From: Gordonia polyisoprenivorans
GTDB lineage: Bacteria; Actinomycetota; Actinomycetes; Mycobacteriales; Mycobacteriaceae
Direction: 5' to 3'
NCBI RefSeq assembly: GCF_017654315.1
Contig: NZ_CP072203.1
Location: 5,456,001 to 5,520,000 of the forward strand
DNA length: 64,000 nucleotides
Part shown: positions 38,124-47,041 of the stretch, piece after piece
How positions within the stretch are numbered: position 1 is the first letter of the stretch
Layout: every line of letters begins with the position of its first letter
Notes under the pieces: generated by a model
Told to the model about the DNA's origin: nothing
The model's database searches: none
What the model saw: only the letters and a program-made list of their open reading frames with translations
Program-made: the position numbers and the translations under genes

Positions 38124-38170
38124 CTTGGTGTCGATGGAGCCGATCCGTCCCCTCATGCGTCCAACCCTGC

Positions 38171-39100
38171 ATGACACGCTTTCCCACAGACGAACATGAC
38201 ATCATCTACCGACACGCCTGCCTTACGGCCGGTTTCACCGACACCGATCTCGCCAGAGCACGCAGCCACGGCGAAATCACCCAACTGGTAAGAGGCGCCT
38301 ACCTCCCCGCGCAGCACCGTGAACGCGCCGAAATCCATCGCTTGGCCGTCATCGCCACCAGCCGCCTTGGACGATTTGACGAGTCGGTACCCAGCCACCA
38401 ATCCGCTGCCGCACTGCACCGGCTGCCGATGCTCTCGCCCAACTTCCGCCGCATCCACACGACCACCGGCCGCGCTCGCGGTGGCGGACGAACAGCGACG
38501 CGACACAACCACGTCGGCATCGTTCCTCCCGACCACCTCATCGAGATCGACGGCGTCATCGTTCCAGGTATCGAGTACGCTGCCGTCGACGTGGCGTGCA
38601 CCACCGCGGCGGGATTCGCCGGGGCACTTGCAGTCTTCGACGCGGCGCTGCGTGCCGGCGCCGATCGGGCGACGATGGAGTCGTTGCTGCGCGGGGTTCG
38701 ACGTGGGGTCGGCGTCGCGCGGCGCGCTCTGCATCACGCCGACGGCAACGCTGAAAGCCCCGGTGAGTCCTGGAGCCGAGCACAGATGATCGAAGCCGGC
38801 ATTCCCCCGGCACGGCTCCAGCATCGCTTCCACGACGCGGAGGGCAACGAGATCGCCCGGACCGACTTCGATTGGAGCGGAGTCCTCGTCGGCGAGTTCG
38901 ACGGAAAAGTCAAGTATCAGAAGCACTTACGGCCAGGAGAGGATGCGGCCGACGCCGTCATCCGCGAAAAGATTCGCGAAGACCGCTTACGCGCCCAAGG
39001 CATCATGGTCATCCGCTGGGTGTGGGCCGACCTCGAAGCCGGGACCGTCGTCACCCGCATCCGTCGGTGGCTGACCCACTTCGCCTTGATGGCAGCGTGA
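38171..39100 (+). CDS. AbiEi-like / DUF559 endonuclease-fold protein
   Basis: A 309-residue protein from the ATG at 38171 (MTRFPTDEHD). The N-terminal part (GFTDTDLARARSHGEITQLVRGAYL) resembles the winged-helix domain of AbiEi antitoxins; the C-terminal part has DFDWSGVLVGEFDGKVKY, a plausible PD-(D/E)xK-like core as in DUF559/Vsr-type nucleases, ending with RLRAQGIMVIRWVWADL. Such proteins are widespread and multicopy in actinobacteria, often annotated as type IV toxin-antitoxin proteins, with unproven function. No toxin partner lies next to it. It is exactly flanked by two 53-base direct repeats, suggesting a mobile or recombining unit. A start at 38090 would lie inside the repeat and is rejected. 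Confidence 0.8.
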   Translation: MTRFPTDEHDIIYRHACLTAGFTDTDLARARSHGEITQLVRGAYLPAQHRERAEIHRLAVIATSRLGRFDESVPSHQSAAALHRLPMLSPNFRRIHTTTGRARGGGRTATRHNHVGIVPPDHLIEIDGVIVPGIEYAAVDVACTTAAGFAGALAVFDAALRAGADRATMESLLRGVRRGVGVARRALHHADGNAESPGESWSRAQMIEAGIPPARLQHRFHDAEGNEIARTDFDWSGVLVGEFDGKVKYQKHLRPGEDAADAVIREKIREDRLRAQGIMVIRWVWADLEAGTVVTRIRRWLTHFALMAA

Positions 39101-39114
39101 AGTACATGCCGTGC

Positions 39115-39167
39115 GAACTCGTGGACGCGGTCCGTGCAAAGACCGCGTCTACGAGTTCAGGCCGCGT
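39115..39167 (+). repeat. 53-bp hairpin repeat, copy 2 (between convergent genes)
   Basis: Starts GAACTCGTGGACGCGGTCCG. Its arms AACTCGTGGACGCGGTC and GACCGCGTCTACGAGTT pair at 16 of 17 positions with a G-U wobble at the other, around the loop CGTGCAAA. It lies 14 bases after the AbiEi-like stop and before the hsaF stop, so it could also act as a terminator. Confidence 0.85.
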
Positions 39168-39191
39168 TTCGATGTTGACTTCGCAAGCCCG

Positions 39192-40268
39192 CTACACACC
39201 GGCGTTGGCGTCGGCCTTCTTCTTGAGTTCGAGCGCGATGTCGATGAGCTGGTCTTCCTGGCCGCCGACGAGTTTGCGGTTGCCTGCCTCGATGAGGATC
39301 TCCGCGGCGGACACGCCGTAGCGTTCGGCGTGACCCTCGGCGTGCTTGAGAAACGAGCTGTAGCAGCCCGCGTAGCCCATCATCATCGCCGATCGGTCGA
39401 CCAGGCACTCCGAGGGCATCGCCGGGCGCACCACGTCCTGCGCCGCGTCGGCGATCTTCATGAAGTCCACGCCGGTGGTGATGCCGAGTTTGTCGCACAC
39501 CCCGACGAACGCCTCGGTGGGCGTGTTCCCGGCGCCGGCTCCGAAGCGCCGGATAGACCCGTCGATCTGCTGGGCTCCGGCGCGCACCGCGTTGATCGAA
39601 TTGGCCACGGCGATATCGAGATTCTCGTGCCCGTGGAAACCGACCTGCGCGTCGTCGCCGAGTTCGGCGACGAGCGCCTGCACCCGGACGGTGACATCCT
39701 CGAGCACCAACGCGCCTGCCGAGTCGACGACGTAGACGCACTGACAGCCCGCGTCGGCCATGATCCGCGCCTGGGCGGCAAGCACTTCCGGTGGCTGACT
39801 GTGACTCATCATCAGGAAGCCGACGGTCTCGAGCCCGAGTTCGCGGGCCAGTCCGAAGTGCTGGATCGACACGTCGGCCTCGGTGCAGTGCGTGGCGATG
39901 CGGCAGATCTGGCCACCGTTGTCCTGCGCGGCCCGGATGTCGTCCTTGGTACCGAGGCCCGGCAACATCAAGAACGCGATCTTCGCCCGCTTGGCCGTCT
40001 CGGCGGCCGCGGAGATCAGCTGCTGTTCAGGTGTTTTGGAGAAGCCGTAGTTGAACGACGATCCGCCGAGACCGTCACCGTGGGTGACCTCGATGACCGG
40101 CACACCCGCGTCGTCGAGGGCACCGACGATCGCCCGCACCTCGTCGGTGGTGAACTGGTGACGCTTGTGATGACTTCCGTCGCGCAATGAGGAATCGGTG
40201 ATGCGGATGTCGAGATCCGCGGAGTACTTGCGGGCGTTGGCCATCAGGTCCGTCGTCGGTGTACTCAT
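39192..40268 (-). CDS. hsaF: 4-hydroxy-2-oxovalerate-type aldolase HsaF
   Basis: A 358-residue DmpG-like class II aldolase with the motif [17 protein letters not shown] near residue 24 and [14 protein letters not shown] near 208. HsaF cleaves 4-hydroxy-2-oxohexanoate to pyruvate and propanal, passing propanal to HsaG through a channel. Its start overlaps the hsaG stop (40265-40268), fitting formation of the HsaF-HsaG complex. The genes hsaE-hsaG-hsaF run in pathway order. Confidence 0.96.
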   Translation of the reverse strand: MSTPTTDLMANARKYSADLDIRITDSSLRDGSHHKRHQFTTDEVRAIVGALDDAGVPVIEVTHGDGLGGSSFNYGFSKTPEQQLISAAAETAKRAKIAFLMLPGLGTKDDIRAAQDNGGQICRIATHCTEADVSIQHFGLARELGLETVGFLMMSHSQPPEVLAAQARIMADAGCQCVYVVDSAGALVLEDVTVRVQALVAELGDDAQVGFHGHENLDIAVANSINAVRAGAQQIDGSIRRFGAGAGNTPTEAFVGVCDKLGITTGVDFMKIADAAQDVVRPAMPSECLVDRSAMMMGYAGCYSSFLKHAEGHAERYGVSAAEILIEAGNRKLVGGQEDQLIDIALELKKKADANAGV

Positions 40269-41170
40269 GCCGAAACTCCCAACTTCTGCTTCGCGATTTC
40301 CTCGCCGACCTTGGTGGCGGCGGCGGTCATGATGTCGAGGTTGCCGGCGTACGGCGGCAAGAAGTCCCCGGCGCCCTCGACCTCGACGAAGATCGAGACG
40401 CGGGCGTGGCCGCCGTTGAGCACACTCGGCGGATCGAACTGCGGATCCTGCAGCAGTCGATAACCGGGCACGTAGGCCTGGATCTCTTTTTCCCGCTTGT
40501 GGATCGACGCGGCGATGGCATCGGTGTCGGCGTCGTCGGGGATGGCGCAGAAGATGGTGTCGCGCATGATCATCGGCGGATCGGCCGGATTGAGGATGAT
40601 GATCGCCTTGCCGCGGGCGGCACCACCGATCGTCTCGATTCCCTTCGACGTGGTCCGGGTGAACTCGTCGATGTTGGCCCTCGTCCCCGGACCTGCCGAC
40701 ACCGACGCGACCGATGCGACGATCTCGGCGTAGGGCACCGGCACCAACGACGACACCGCGTGGACCATCGGGATCGTCGCCTGCCCACCGCAGGTGATCA
40801 TGTTGGTGTTCGGCGCGTCGAGATGCTCGCGCAGATTGGCCGGCGGCACCACCGCCGGACCCACCGCCGCCGGCGTCAGGTCGACCGCGGTGATACCCGC
40901 CTGCTCATAGCGCGGCGCATACTCGCGGTGCACATAGGCCGACGTCGCCTCGAAGATCAGGTCCGGTTTCTCCGACGACGCGAGCAACTCGTCGGCGCCG
41001 CCACTCATCGTGATGAGCCCGTGTTCGGCGGCCCGCTTCATGCCCTCCGAGTCGGCGTCGATCCCGACCATCCATCGGGGAGCGATCACCTCGGATCGTT
41101 CCAGCTTGTACATCAGGTCGGTACCGATGTTGCCCGACCCGATGATCGCCGCGGTCAGCTTGGCTGCCAC
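40265..41170 (-). CDS. hsaG: acylating propanal dehydrogenase HsaG
   Basis: A 301-residue protein starting at the GTG at 41170 ([23 protein letters not shown]) behind a strong AGGAGG ribosome site. The N-terminal [10 protein letters not shown] is the NAD-binding turn and [15 protein letters not shown] near residue 130 holds the catalytic cysteine. It converts propanal to propionyl-CoA with HsaF. An extended open frame to 41269 has no ribosome site and is rejected. Confidence 0.96.
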   Translation of the reverse strand: MAAKLTAAIIGSGNIGTDLMYKLERSEVIAPRWMVGIDADSEGMKRAAEHGLITMSGGADELLASSEKPDLIFEATSAYVHREYAPRYEQAGITAVDLTPAAVGPAVVPPANLREHLDAPNTNMITCGGQATIPMVHAVSSLVPVPYAEIVASVASVSAGPGTRANIDEFTRTTSKGIETIGGAARGKAIIILNPADPPMIMRDTIFCAIPDDADTDAIAASIHKREKEIQAYVPGYRLLQDPQFDPPSVLNGGHARVSIFVEVEGAGDFLPPYAGNLDIMTAAATKVGEEIAKQKLGVSA

Positions 41171-41210
41171 CTGCGCCTCCTCTGAGAGTGTTGTCGAAAA
41201 CTGTTGTTGG

Positions 41211-41999
41211 TCAGGTGAAATCGAGGGTGACGCTGCCGAGTCCGGCGAACTCGGCGACAACGTGATCACCCGGTCCGACGTCGAACGCCCGTGTCGCGGT
41301 GCCCGGCAGGATCACATCCCCCTTGCGTAGTCGCACCCCGAAAGACTCCACCTTGCGCGCCAGCCAGCTCACCGCGTTCAATGGATGGCCCAGCACCGCA
41401 GAGGAATTGCCTTTCGCGACGACCTCGCCGTTGCGGTGCAACACCGCGTCGATGTCACCGGTGTCGATGTCGGTGATCGCCACTCGCTCGGTGCCGAGAA
41501 TCCACCCGCACGACGACGCGTTGTCGGCGATGGTGTCGCACAACGTGATCTGCCAATCGGTGATCCGCGAATCGATCAACTCGATCGACGGCACCACCCA
41601 CTCGACGGCATCGATCACGTCGTCGTTGGTGCATCCCGCACCGGGCAGATCCTTGCCCAGGATGAACCCCACCTCCACCTCCACCCGCGGGAAGCACAGC
41701 GTCGCGGTGTCGATCGGGGTGGCTTCGTGGTACTGCATCTCGTCGAGCAGATGCCCGTAGTCGGGCTCGTCGACGTTCATCATCTTCTGCATGGCCTCCG
41801 ACGCCAGCCCGACCTTGTGCCCGGCGACCTTCGCACCGGCGTCGAGACGCTTGCGAATGTTGATCAACTGGATCTCGTACGCGTCGACGACATCGAGTTC
41901 CGGATGGGCATCGGTCGGTCGGCCGATCGCCGTCGCGGTCCGCTCCGCGGTCCACAGATCAGCGGCGATCCGCTCGCGGATTGCCTGGTCAACCGCCAT
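41211..41999 (-). CDS. hsaE: 2-hydroxypenta-2,4-dienoate-type hydratase HsaE
   Basis: A 262-residue member of the MhpD/HpaH/HsaE hydratase group, with the [14 protein letters not shown] segment near residue 59 and [15 protein letters not shown] near 108. HsaE hydrates 2-hydroxyhexa-2,4-dienoate, the C6 fragment released by HsaD, to 4-hydroxy-2-oxohexanoate. It starts an operon with hsaG and hsaF; two KstR motifs lie upstream in the divergent promoter. Confidence 0.95.
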   Translation of the reverse strand: MAVDQAIRERIAADLWTAERTATAIGRPTDAHPELDVVDAYEIQLINIRKRLDAGAKVAGHKVGLASEAMQKMMNVDEPDYGHLLDEMQYHEATPIDTATLCFPRVEVEVGFILGKDLPGAGCTNDDVIDAVEWVVPSIELIDSRITDWQITLCDTIADNASSCGWILGTERVAITDIDTGDIDAVLHRNGEVVAKGNSSAVLGHPLNAVSWLARKVESFGVRLRKGDVILPGTATRAFDVGPGDHVVAEFAGLGSVTLDFT

Positions 42000-42019
42000 G
42001 AGAGCCTCACTTCCGGGGA

Positions 42020-42033
42020 ATGAACGTGTTCTA
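42020..42033 (-). promoter_or_regulatory. near-perfect KstR motif before hsaE
   Basis: ATGAACGTGTTCTA matches TnnAACnnGTTnnA except for A in place of the first T. It lies 20 bases upstream of the hsaE start. A second, perfect site begins 3 bases further on. Confidence 0.6.
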
Positions 42034-42036
42034 GTT

Positions 42037-42050
42037 TAGAACATGTTCCA
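42037..42050 (+). promoter_or_regulatory. perfect KstR motif between hsaE and ACAD pair
   Basis: TAGAACATGTTCCA fits the KstR consensus at every fixed position. Together with 42020-42033 it gives two closely spaced sites in the hsaE/ACAD divergent promoter, 47 bases before the ACAD GTG at 42098. Confidence 0.75.
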
Positions 42051-42097
42051 GGTTTCAGGGAGGACTCCTCGGTCCGGTCCGGTGCTACGGTTCGACC

Positions 42098-43234
42098 GTG
42101 GGCACCGACCAGGCGGGTATCGACACGCTGCGCCACAAGGTGCGTGAGTTCCTGACCGCCGAACTCGATGCCGGCACCTTCGTCCCGGCCTGCGACAGCT
42201 GGATGAGCGGATTCGACCCGGCGTTCAGTGGACGCCTCGGACAGCACGGCTGGCTGGGTATGACGATGCCCGAGCAGTACGGTGGCCGCGGCCGCAGCGC
42301 GGTCGAACGATTCATCATCACCGAAGAACTCCTCGCCGCCGGGGCTCCGGTCGCGGCGCACTGGATCGCCGACCGGCAGATGGCGCCGGGCATCCTCGCC
42401 CACGGCACCGAACGCCAGCGGCAACGCTACCTCCCCGGAATATGCTCGGGTACAACTTATTTCGCAATCGGCATGAGTGAGCCCGACGCCGGCTCCGACC
42501 TCGCCTCGGTACGGACCCGCGCGGTGCGCACCGACGACGGGTCGTGGCGGATCAGCGGCACCAAGGTGTGGACCACCGGCGCGCACGTCGCGCATGCGAT
42601 GGTGTTGTTGGCCCGCACCGACGGCACACCCGCCGACCGCCAGTCCGGACTGTCCCAGCTGATCGTCGATCTCCCCCACCCCGACATCGAGATCCGCCCG
42701 CTGCGCAGCATCGACGGCGGCACCCACTTCAACGAGGTGATCTTCCACGACGCGAACGTCGGCACCGAGGCACTACTCGGCGAACGCGGCGCGGGATGGA
42801 AACAAGTGATGAGCGAGTTGGCTTTTGAACGCTCCGGACCGGAGCGATACCTGTCGACGATGCCGCTGCTGCGGGCGTGGGCCGACGAGTTGCGCAGAGC
42901 CGGAGCGTCCGACGAGCAGCGGAACACCCTCGGAACGCTGACCGCCCGTGCGTGGGCGTTGCGCCGGATGTCGTTGCAGGTGGCCGCCGAACTCGCCGAG
43001 GGCGGCGCACCCGATGTGTTGGCCGCGATGGTCAAGGACATCGGCTCGCAGTTCGAGGGTGACGTCGTCGAGGCCATCCGATCCTCCTCGGACACCGTGG
43101 CGCGGGTCAGCGATGCGAACCCCTTCGCCACCCTGCTGGCGACCGCGATGCTGCACACCCCCGCCTTCACACTTCGCGGCGGCACCAACGAGATCCTGCG
43201 TGGAATCGTGGCCAGAGGAATGGGATTGCGGTGA
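42098..43234 (+). CDS. acyl-CoA dehydrogenase (KstR-controlled, catalytic-type)
   Basis: A 378-residue ACAD with the usual FAD-binding MSEPDAGSDLASVRTRA near residue 127 and C-terminal LRGGTNEILRGIVARGMGLR. The family oxidises acyl-CoAs; the KstR motif upstream and the place between hsaE and kstD suggest a steroid-CoA substrate. Its end overlaps the next ACAD start (GTGA at 43231-43234), as in genes for heterotetrameric steroid ACADs (ChsE1-ChsE2, ChsE4-ChsE5 types). In M. tuberculosis kstD directly follows hsaE divergently with no ACAD pair between. Confidence 0.9.
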   Translation: MGTDQAGIDTLRHKVREFLTAELDAGTFVPACDSWMSGFDPAFSGRLGQHGWLGMTMPEQYGGRGRSAVERFIITEELLAAGAPVAAHWIADRQMAPGILAHGTERQRQRYLPGICSGTTYFAIGMSEPDAGSDLASVRTRAVRTDDGSWRISGTKVWTTGAHVAHAMVLLARTDGTPADRQSGLSQLIVDLPHPDIEIRPLRSIDGGTHFNEVIFHDANVGTEALLGERGAGWKQVMSELAFERSGPERYLSTMPLLRAWADELRRAGASDEQRNTLGTLTARAWALRRMSLQVAAELAEGGAPDVLAAMVKDIGSQFEGDVVEAIRSSSDTVARVSDANPFATLLATAMLHTPAFTLRGGTNEILRGIVARGMGLR

Positions 43235-44316
43235 TCGGCGACGCCCAGCTGCATGCGGCGGTGACCGCGGTGATCGAGCGCGTCGGCCCAGACACCACGA
43301 GGCCGGACACCACGACGTCGGACACCACGATCGACACCGGGGTCTGGGCGGCGCTGACCGATGCGGGGTTCACCGGCGTCGGCATCGACGAGGATCTCGG
43401 GGGCACCGGCGGCGAGTTCACCGATGCACTGACCGTGGTGTCGGCGGCAGCGGCGAGCGGCGCACTCACCCCACTCATCGAGCACACCGTCCTCGCCGCC
43501 TGGTTGGCTGCACGCTCGGGACTCGACCTCGGCGGGCGCACCGCGACACTCGCCCTGGGCGGCGAGAGCACCACCGTGCGCTCCACCGACGAGGGATGGG
43601 CGCTCGACGGGTTGCTGCCAGGCGTCGTACACGCCTGCGACGCCGACGTTCTCGTCGTGCACGTCGCCTCTTCGGTGGCACTGGTCTCCCGAACCGCACC
43701 CGGCCTGACGCTCTACCACGGCGCCGATCTGCTCGGGGCGTCCGTCGACGACGTGGCTCTCGACGCCGTCGTCGTCGAACGGCTCACCGACTCTCCGGTC
43801 GACTCGGCGGAACTGCGCCTGCGCGGCGCGCTGGCCTATGCGGTGGCCATGTCCGCCTGCGCGGACACCATCGTCGAGACCACGGTGCGCCACGCATCGC
43901 AACGCACCCAGTTCGGCCGACCGCTGTCCAAGTTCCAGGCCATCCAGCAACGTCTGGCGTCGATGGCAGCGCTCACCGCGCAGGCCCGTGCCGCGGTGGA
44001 GCACGCCGTCGAGATGGCCGGGAACCCCGATCACGCCGGCACCACCGCCGCGGCCAAGATCGTCGTCGCGTCGACCGCGCGGGAGGTCGCCGCCGCAGCG
44101 CATCAGATTCACGGCGCGATCGGATTCACCTCGGAGCATCATCTCGGCCGATTCACCATGGCGCTGCTGGCCTGGCGGGACCGACACGGCGACGAGAAGT
44201 ACTGGTCACGGGCACTTGCCGAACGTGCGTTGGACGACGGGATCGACCCGTGGGAACTCGTCGTCGACGCCGACCACGCCCCGCCGAGCGCGACCCCTGG
44301 CGCCGCGAATCTGTAA
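43231..44316 (+). CDS. acyl-CoA dehydrogenase partner subunit
   Basis: A 361-residue ACAD starting with a GTG that overlaps the preceding stop. The C-terminal region is clear (SQRTQFGRPLSKFQAIQQRL near residue 225; IHGAIGFTSEHHLGRFTMAL near 290), but the usual middle region is weak, as expected for the second subunit of an alpha2beta2 ACAD. A 15-base tandem repeat (43291-43335) encodes DTTRPDTTTSDTTID near its N-terminus. It ends 58 bases before kstD, and its last codons overlap a KstR motif. Confidence 0.88.
   Translation: MIGDAQLHAAVTAVIERVGPDTTRPDTTTSDTTIDTGVWAALTDAGFTGVGIDEDLGGTGGEFTDALTVVSAAAASGALTPLIEHTVLAAWLAARSGLDLGGRTATLALGGESTTVRSTDEGWALDGLLPGVVHACDADVLVVHVASSVALVSRTAPGLTLYHGADLLGASVDDVALDAVVVERLTDSPVDSAELRLRGALAYAVAMSACADTIVETTVRHASQRTQFGRPLSKFQAIQQRLASMAALTAQARAAVEHAVEMAGNPDHAGTTAAAKIVVASTAREVAAAAHQIHGAIGFTSEHHLGRFTMALLAWRDRHGDEKYWSRALAERALDDGIDPWELVVDADHAPPSATPGAANL
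43291..43335 (+). repeat. 15-bp tandem repeat within the ACAD N-terminus
   Basis: GACACCACGAGGCCG, GACACCACGACGTCG and GACACCACGATCGAC follow one another in frame. They encode DTTRP DTTTS DTTID. It is one of several 15-18 base tandem duplications in or near gene starts in this window. Confidence 0.75.
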
Positions 44317-44325
44317 CGTGTTCTA
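44312..44325 (+). promoter_or_regulatory. perfect KstR motif upstream of kstD
   Basis: TGTAACGTGTTCTA matches TnnAACnnGTTnnA at every fixed position. It overlaps the final codon of the preceding ACAD gene and lies 50 bases before the kstD ATG at 44375, so kstD may have its own KstR-regulated promoter as well as read-through from the ACAD pair. Confidence 0.75.
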
Positions 44326-44334
44326 CTTTTAGAT

Positions 44335-44348
44335 GAGAACACGTTCCA
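44335..44348 (+). promoter_or_regulatory. near-perfect KstR motif before kstD
   Basis: GAGAACACGTTCCA matches the consensus except G for the first T. It starts ten bases after the perfect site, giving a paired arrangement like that upstream of hsaE. Confidence 0.55.
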
Positions 44349-44374
44349 CCCGCGGCGCACGAAGGGACCGATTC

Positions 44375-46156
44375 ATGGCCGACGCGACCGAACCAGCAGG
44401 ACAGCAGGCATCCACTCCCCCCGCAGGCCGTCCGGAGGCGGACGAGACCTACGACGTCATCGTCGTCGGCGCCGGCGCCGCGGGCCTGAGTGCCGCCATC
44501 ACCGCGGCCGCGCAGGGCCTGCGGACGGTGATCATCGAGAAGTCGGCGTACTGGGGCGGTTCTACCTCGCGCTCGGGCGGCGGCGTCTGGATTCCGGGCA
44601 ATCCGGTGCTCAAGCGCGACGGGGTGCGCGACGACCAGGAGACGGCCCGGCAGTACGTCCACGCGATCATCGGTGAGCACGCGCCCGCGGAGAAGATCGA
44701 CGCCTACATCGACCGCGGCCCCGAGGCGTTGGAGTTCCTGATGGCCCATGCTCCCCTCGACCTCGAATGGGTGAAGAACTATTCCGACTACTACCCCGAG
44801 GCCCCCGGCGGACGCCTCGGCGGACGCAGCGTCGAACCGCGGCCCTTCGACGCCCGGGCCCTCGGCGATGACCTGTCGACCCTGCATCCGCAGTACACCA
44901 AGGCGCCGCTCAACATGGTTGTGCTGCAATCGGATTACCGCTGGCTCAACACGGGCCTACGGCACTGGCGCGGACCGGTGCGGATGGGCAAGGTCGGCGC
45001 CCGGTTCTTCTGGGCCCGCAGCCGCGGAAAGAAACTCATCGCGATGGGCGCCGCACTGGCCGCCGAGCTGCTGCTCGGGGTCCGCAAAGCCGGTGTGCCG
45101 CTGCGCCTGTCGACCGGCCTGGTCGACCTGATCACCGAGAACGACCGGGTGGTCGGGGTGATCGCCGAACACGAAGGCACGCGTACCCGCCTGCACGCGC
45201 AGCGCGGTGTCATCCTCGCGTGCGGCGGCTTCGAGCACAACGCCGAGATGCGCAAGAAGTATCAGCGCGAACCCATCGGATCGGAGTGGACCACCGGTGC
45301 ACCGACCAACACCGGCGACGGCATCAACGCGGGCCTCAAGATCGGCGCCGCGGTATCACTGATGGACGACTCGTGGTGGGGTCCGACCATCCCGTTGCCG
45401 CGCGGGCCGTGGTTCGCACTGTCCGAGCGCGCCGTCCCCGGCACCTTCATGATCAACGAACGCGGACAACGCTTCATGAACGAGTCACTGCCGTATGTCG
45501 AAGCGGTGCACCAGATGTACGGCGGCGACTTCGGACAGGGCGAAGGCCCCGGCGAGAACGTCCCGTCGTGGCTCATCTTCGACCAGCGCTGCCGCAACCG
45601 CTACCTGTTCGCCGGCATCAATGCGCGCCAACCCCTTCCGAAGAAGTGGTTCGAGTCCGGAGTGGTCGTCAAGGCCGACTCCGTCGAAGCCCTGGCCGAG
45701 AAGATCGGGGTTTCCGCGGAGGCATTGCGCGCCACCACCGAGCGGTTCAACGGCTTCGCGCGCAGCGGCACCGATGAGGACTTCGGGCGTGGGCGCAGCG
45801 GCTACGACCACTACTACGGCGACATCACCAACAAGCCCAATCCGAGTCTCGGGGTGGTCGACAAAGCACCGTTCTACGCGGTGAAGATGGTGCCGGGCGA
45901 TCTGGGCACCAAGGGCGGCATCGACACCGACGCACACGCCCGGGCGCTGCGCGCCGACGGTTCGGTCATCGAGGGGCTCTACGCGGCCGGTAACACCTCG
46001 GCACCTGTGATGGGCCACACCTACGCCGGCCCAGGAGCCACCATCGGACCCGCGATGGTTTTCGGCTACCTCGCCGCACTCGACTGCGCCGAACACCCCG
46101 GCGTCCGAATCCCGGATACCGCAACGACATCCGCGTCCGCCGGCGAGGAGAACTGA
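44375..46156 (+). CDS. kstD: 3-ketosteroid delta1-dehydrogenase KstD
   Basis: A 593-residue flavoprotein with FAD dinucleotide motif VIVVGAGAAGLSAAI (residues 28-42), the substrate-region blocks YWGGSTSRSGGGVWIPGNP and GLYAAGNTSAPVMGHTYAG, and the C-terminal PGATIGPAMVFGYLAA. KstD introduces the C1-C2 double bond into ring A; with KshA it makes the unstable 9-hydroxy diene that aromatises. The ATG at 44375 follows a GAAGGGA ribosome site; a start at 44333 is out of line with the family. A MaoC hydratase gene follows two bases later. Confidence 0.95.
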   Translation: MADATEPAGQQASTPPAGRPEADETYDVIVVGAGAAGLSAAITAAAQGLRTVIIEKSAYWGGSTSRSGGGVWIPGNPVLKRDGVRDDQETARQYVHAIIGEHAPAEKIDAYIDRGPEALEFLMAHAPLDLEWVKNYSDYYPEAPGGRLGGRSVEPRPFDARALGDDLSTLHPQYTKAPLNMVVLQSDYRWLNTGLRHWRGPVRMGKVGARFFWARSRGKKLIAMGAALAAELLLGVRKAGVPLRLSTGLVDLITENDRVVGVIAEHEGTRTRLHAQRGVILACGGFEHNAEMRKKYQREPIGSEWTTGAPTNTGDGINAGLKIGAAVSLMDDSWWGPTIPLPRGPWFALSERAVPGTFMINERGQRFMNESLPYVEAVHQMYGGDFGQGEGPGENVPSWLIFDQRCRNRYLFAGINARQPLPKKWFESGVVVKADSVEALAEKIGVSAEALRATTERFNGFARSGTDEDFGRGRSGYDHYYGDITNKPNPSLGVVDKAPFYAVKMVPGDLGTKGGIDTDAHARALRADGSVIEGLYAAGNTSAPVMGHTYAGPGATIGPAMVFGYLAALDCAEHPGVRIPDTATTSASAGEEN

Positions 46157-46158
46157 CC

Positions 46159-47019
46159 ATGCCGATCGACCTGTCCGTGGCGCTGGGCGCCGAGCTACCC
46201 GAGGTCGGCTTCGAATGGTCGGCCTCCGACGTCGCGCTCTACCACCTGGCCGTCGGTGCGGCCGCCGACCCGATGGATCGCGCCGGTCTGACCTACGTCG
46301 ACGACGTCGCCCCGAAGGTGTTGCCCTCGTTCGCGACCGTGGCGGCGTCCTTCCATGCCACCGAGGCGCCGAAGGTCTCGTTCCCCGGTGTCGACATCGA
46401 CCTGGCCAAGGTGGTCCACGGCAGCCAGCAGGTCACCGCGCACCGCCCGATCCCCGCGTCGGGCAAGGCCACCACCCGGACCACGATCGCCGAGATCCAG
46501 GACAAGGGTTCGGCTGCGGTGATCATCCAGGAATCGGTCACCGTCGACGACGCCGGCACACCGCTGTGGACGGCGCGCTCGTCCATCTTCGCCAAGGGCG
46601 AGGGCGGTTTCGGCGGCGACCGCGGCAACTCCGCCAAGCTCGACTACCCCGATCGGGCACCCGATCAGCGCCTGTCGGTACCGACGCTGCCCAACCAGGC
46701 GCTGCTCTATCGGCTGTGCGGTGACCGCAACCCGCTGCACTCCGATCCCGAATTCGCCTCTCGTGCAGGGTTTCCCCGCCCAATCCTGCACGGGCTCTGC
46801 ACGTACGGGACAGTATGCCGAGCCGTCGTCGACGCACTCCTCGACGGCGACGTGACCTCTGTGGCCGACTACTCGGCCACCTTCGCCGGCGTGGTGTTCC
46901 CGGGCGAGACCATCGACGTCGACGTGTGGGATGAGGGCCGGTCGCTACTGGTCGCGGCGAGCGTCGCCGACCGCGACGGCGCACCCGCGCTGAAGAACGT
47001 GGTCATCGAGAAGCGCTGA
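46159..47019 (+). CDS. MaoC-family 2-enoyl-CoA hydratase (ChsH3-like)
   Basis: A 286-residue double hot-dog hydratase. The second half holds the catalytic hydratase-2 region LCGDRNPLHSDPEFASRAGF near residue 191 and PILHGLCTYG near 212. It hydrates steroid enoyl-CoAs; in M. tuberculosis the gene after kstD (Rv3538) encodes ChsH3 of this type, so order and family agree. It starts two bases after the kstD stop and is surely co-transcribed. The hydration step of side-chain removal is the likely job. Confidence 0.92.
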   Translation: MPIDLSVALGAELPEVGFEWSASDVALYHLAVGAAADPMDRAGLTYVDDVAPKVLPSFATVAASFHATEAPKVSFPGVDIDLAKVVHGSQQVTAHRPIPASGKATTRTTIAEIQDKGSAAVIIQESVTVDDAGTPLWTARSSIFAKGEGGFGGDRGNSAKLDYPDRAPDQRLSVPTLPNQALLYRLCGDRNPLHSDPEFASRAGFPRPILHGLCTYGTVCRAVVDALLDGDVTSVADYSATFAGVVFPGETIDVDVWDEGRSLLVAASVADRDGAPALKNVVIEKR

Positions 47020-47041
47020 CGGCCACTGCCGCGGTGCCCGG

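Noticed and set aside
39105..39180. Hairpin repeat read only as an intrinsic terminator
   Set aside because: The same unit occurs upstream of the gene where no termination is needed and has no T-run, so a plain terminator does not explain it.
42098..44316. Assignment of the ACAD pair to a named ChsE or IpdE enzyme
   Set aside because: The pair is clearly a heteromeric ACAD type, but by eye the sequences do not allow a choice among steroid ACADs.
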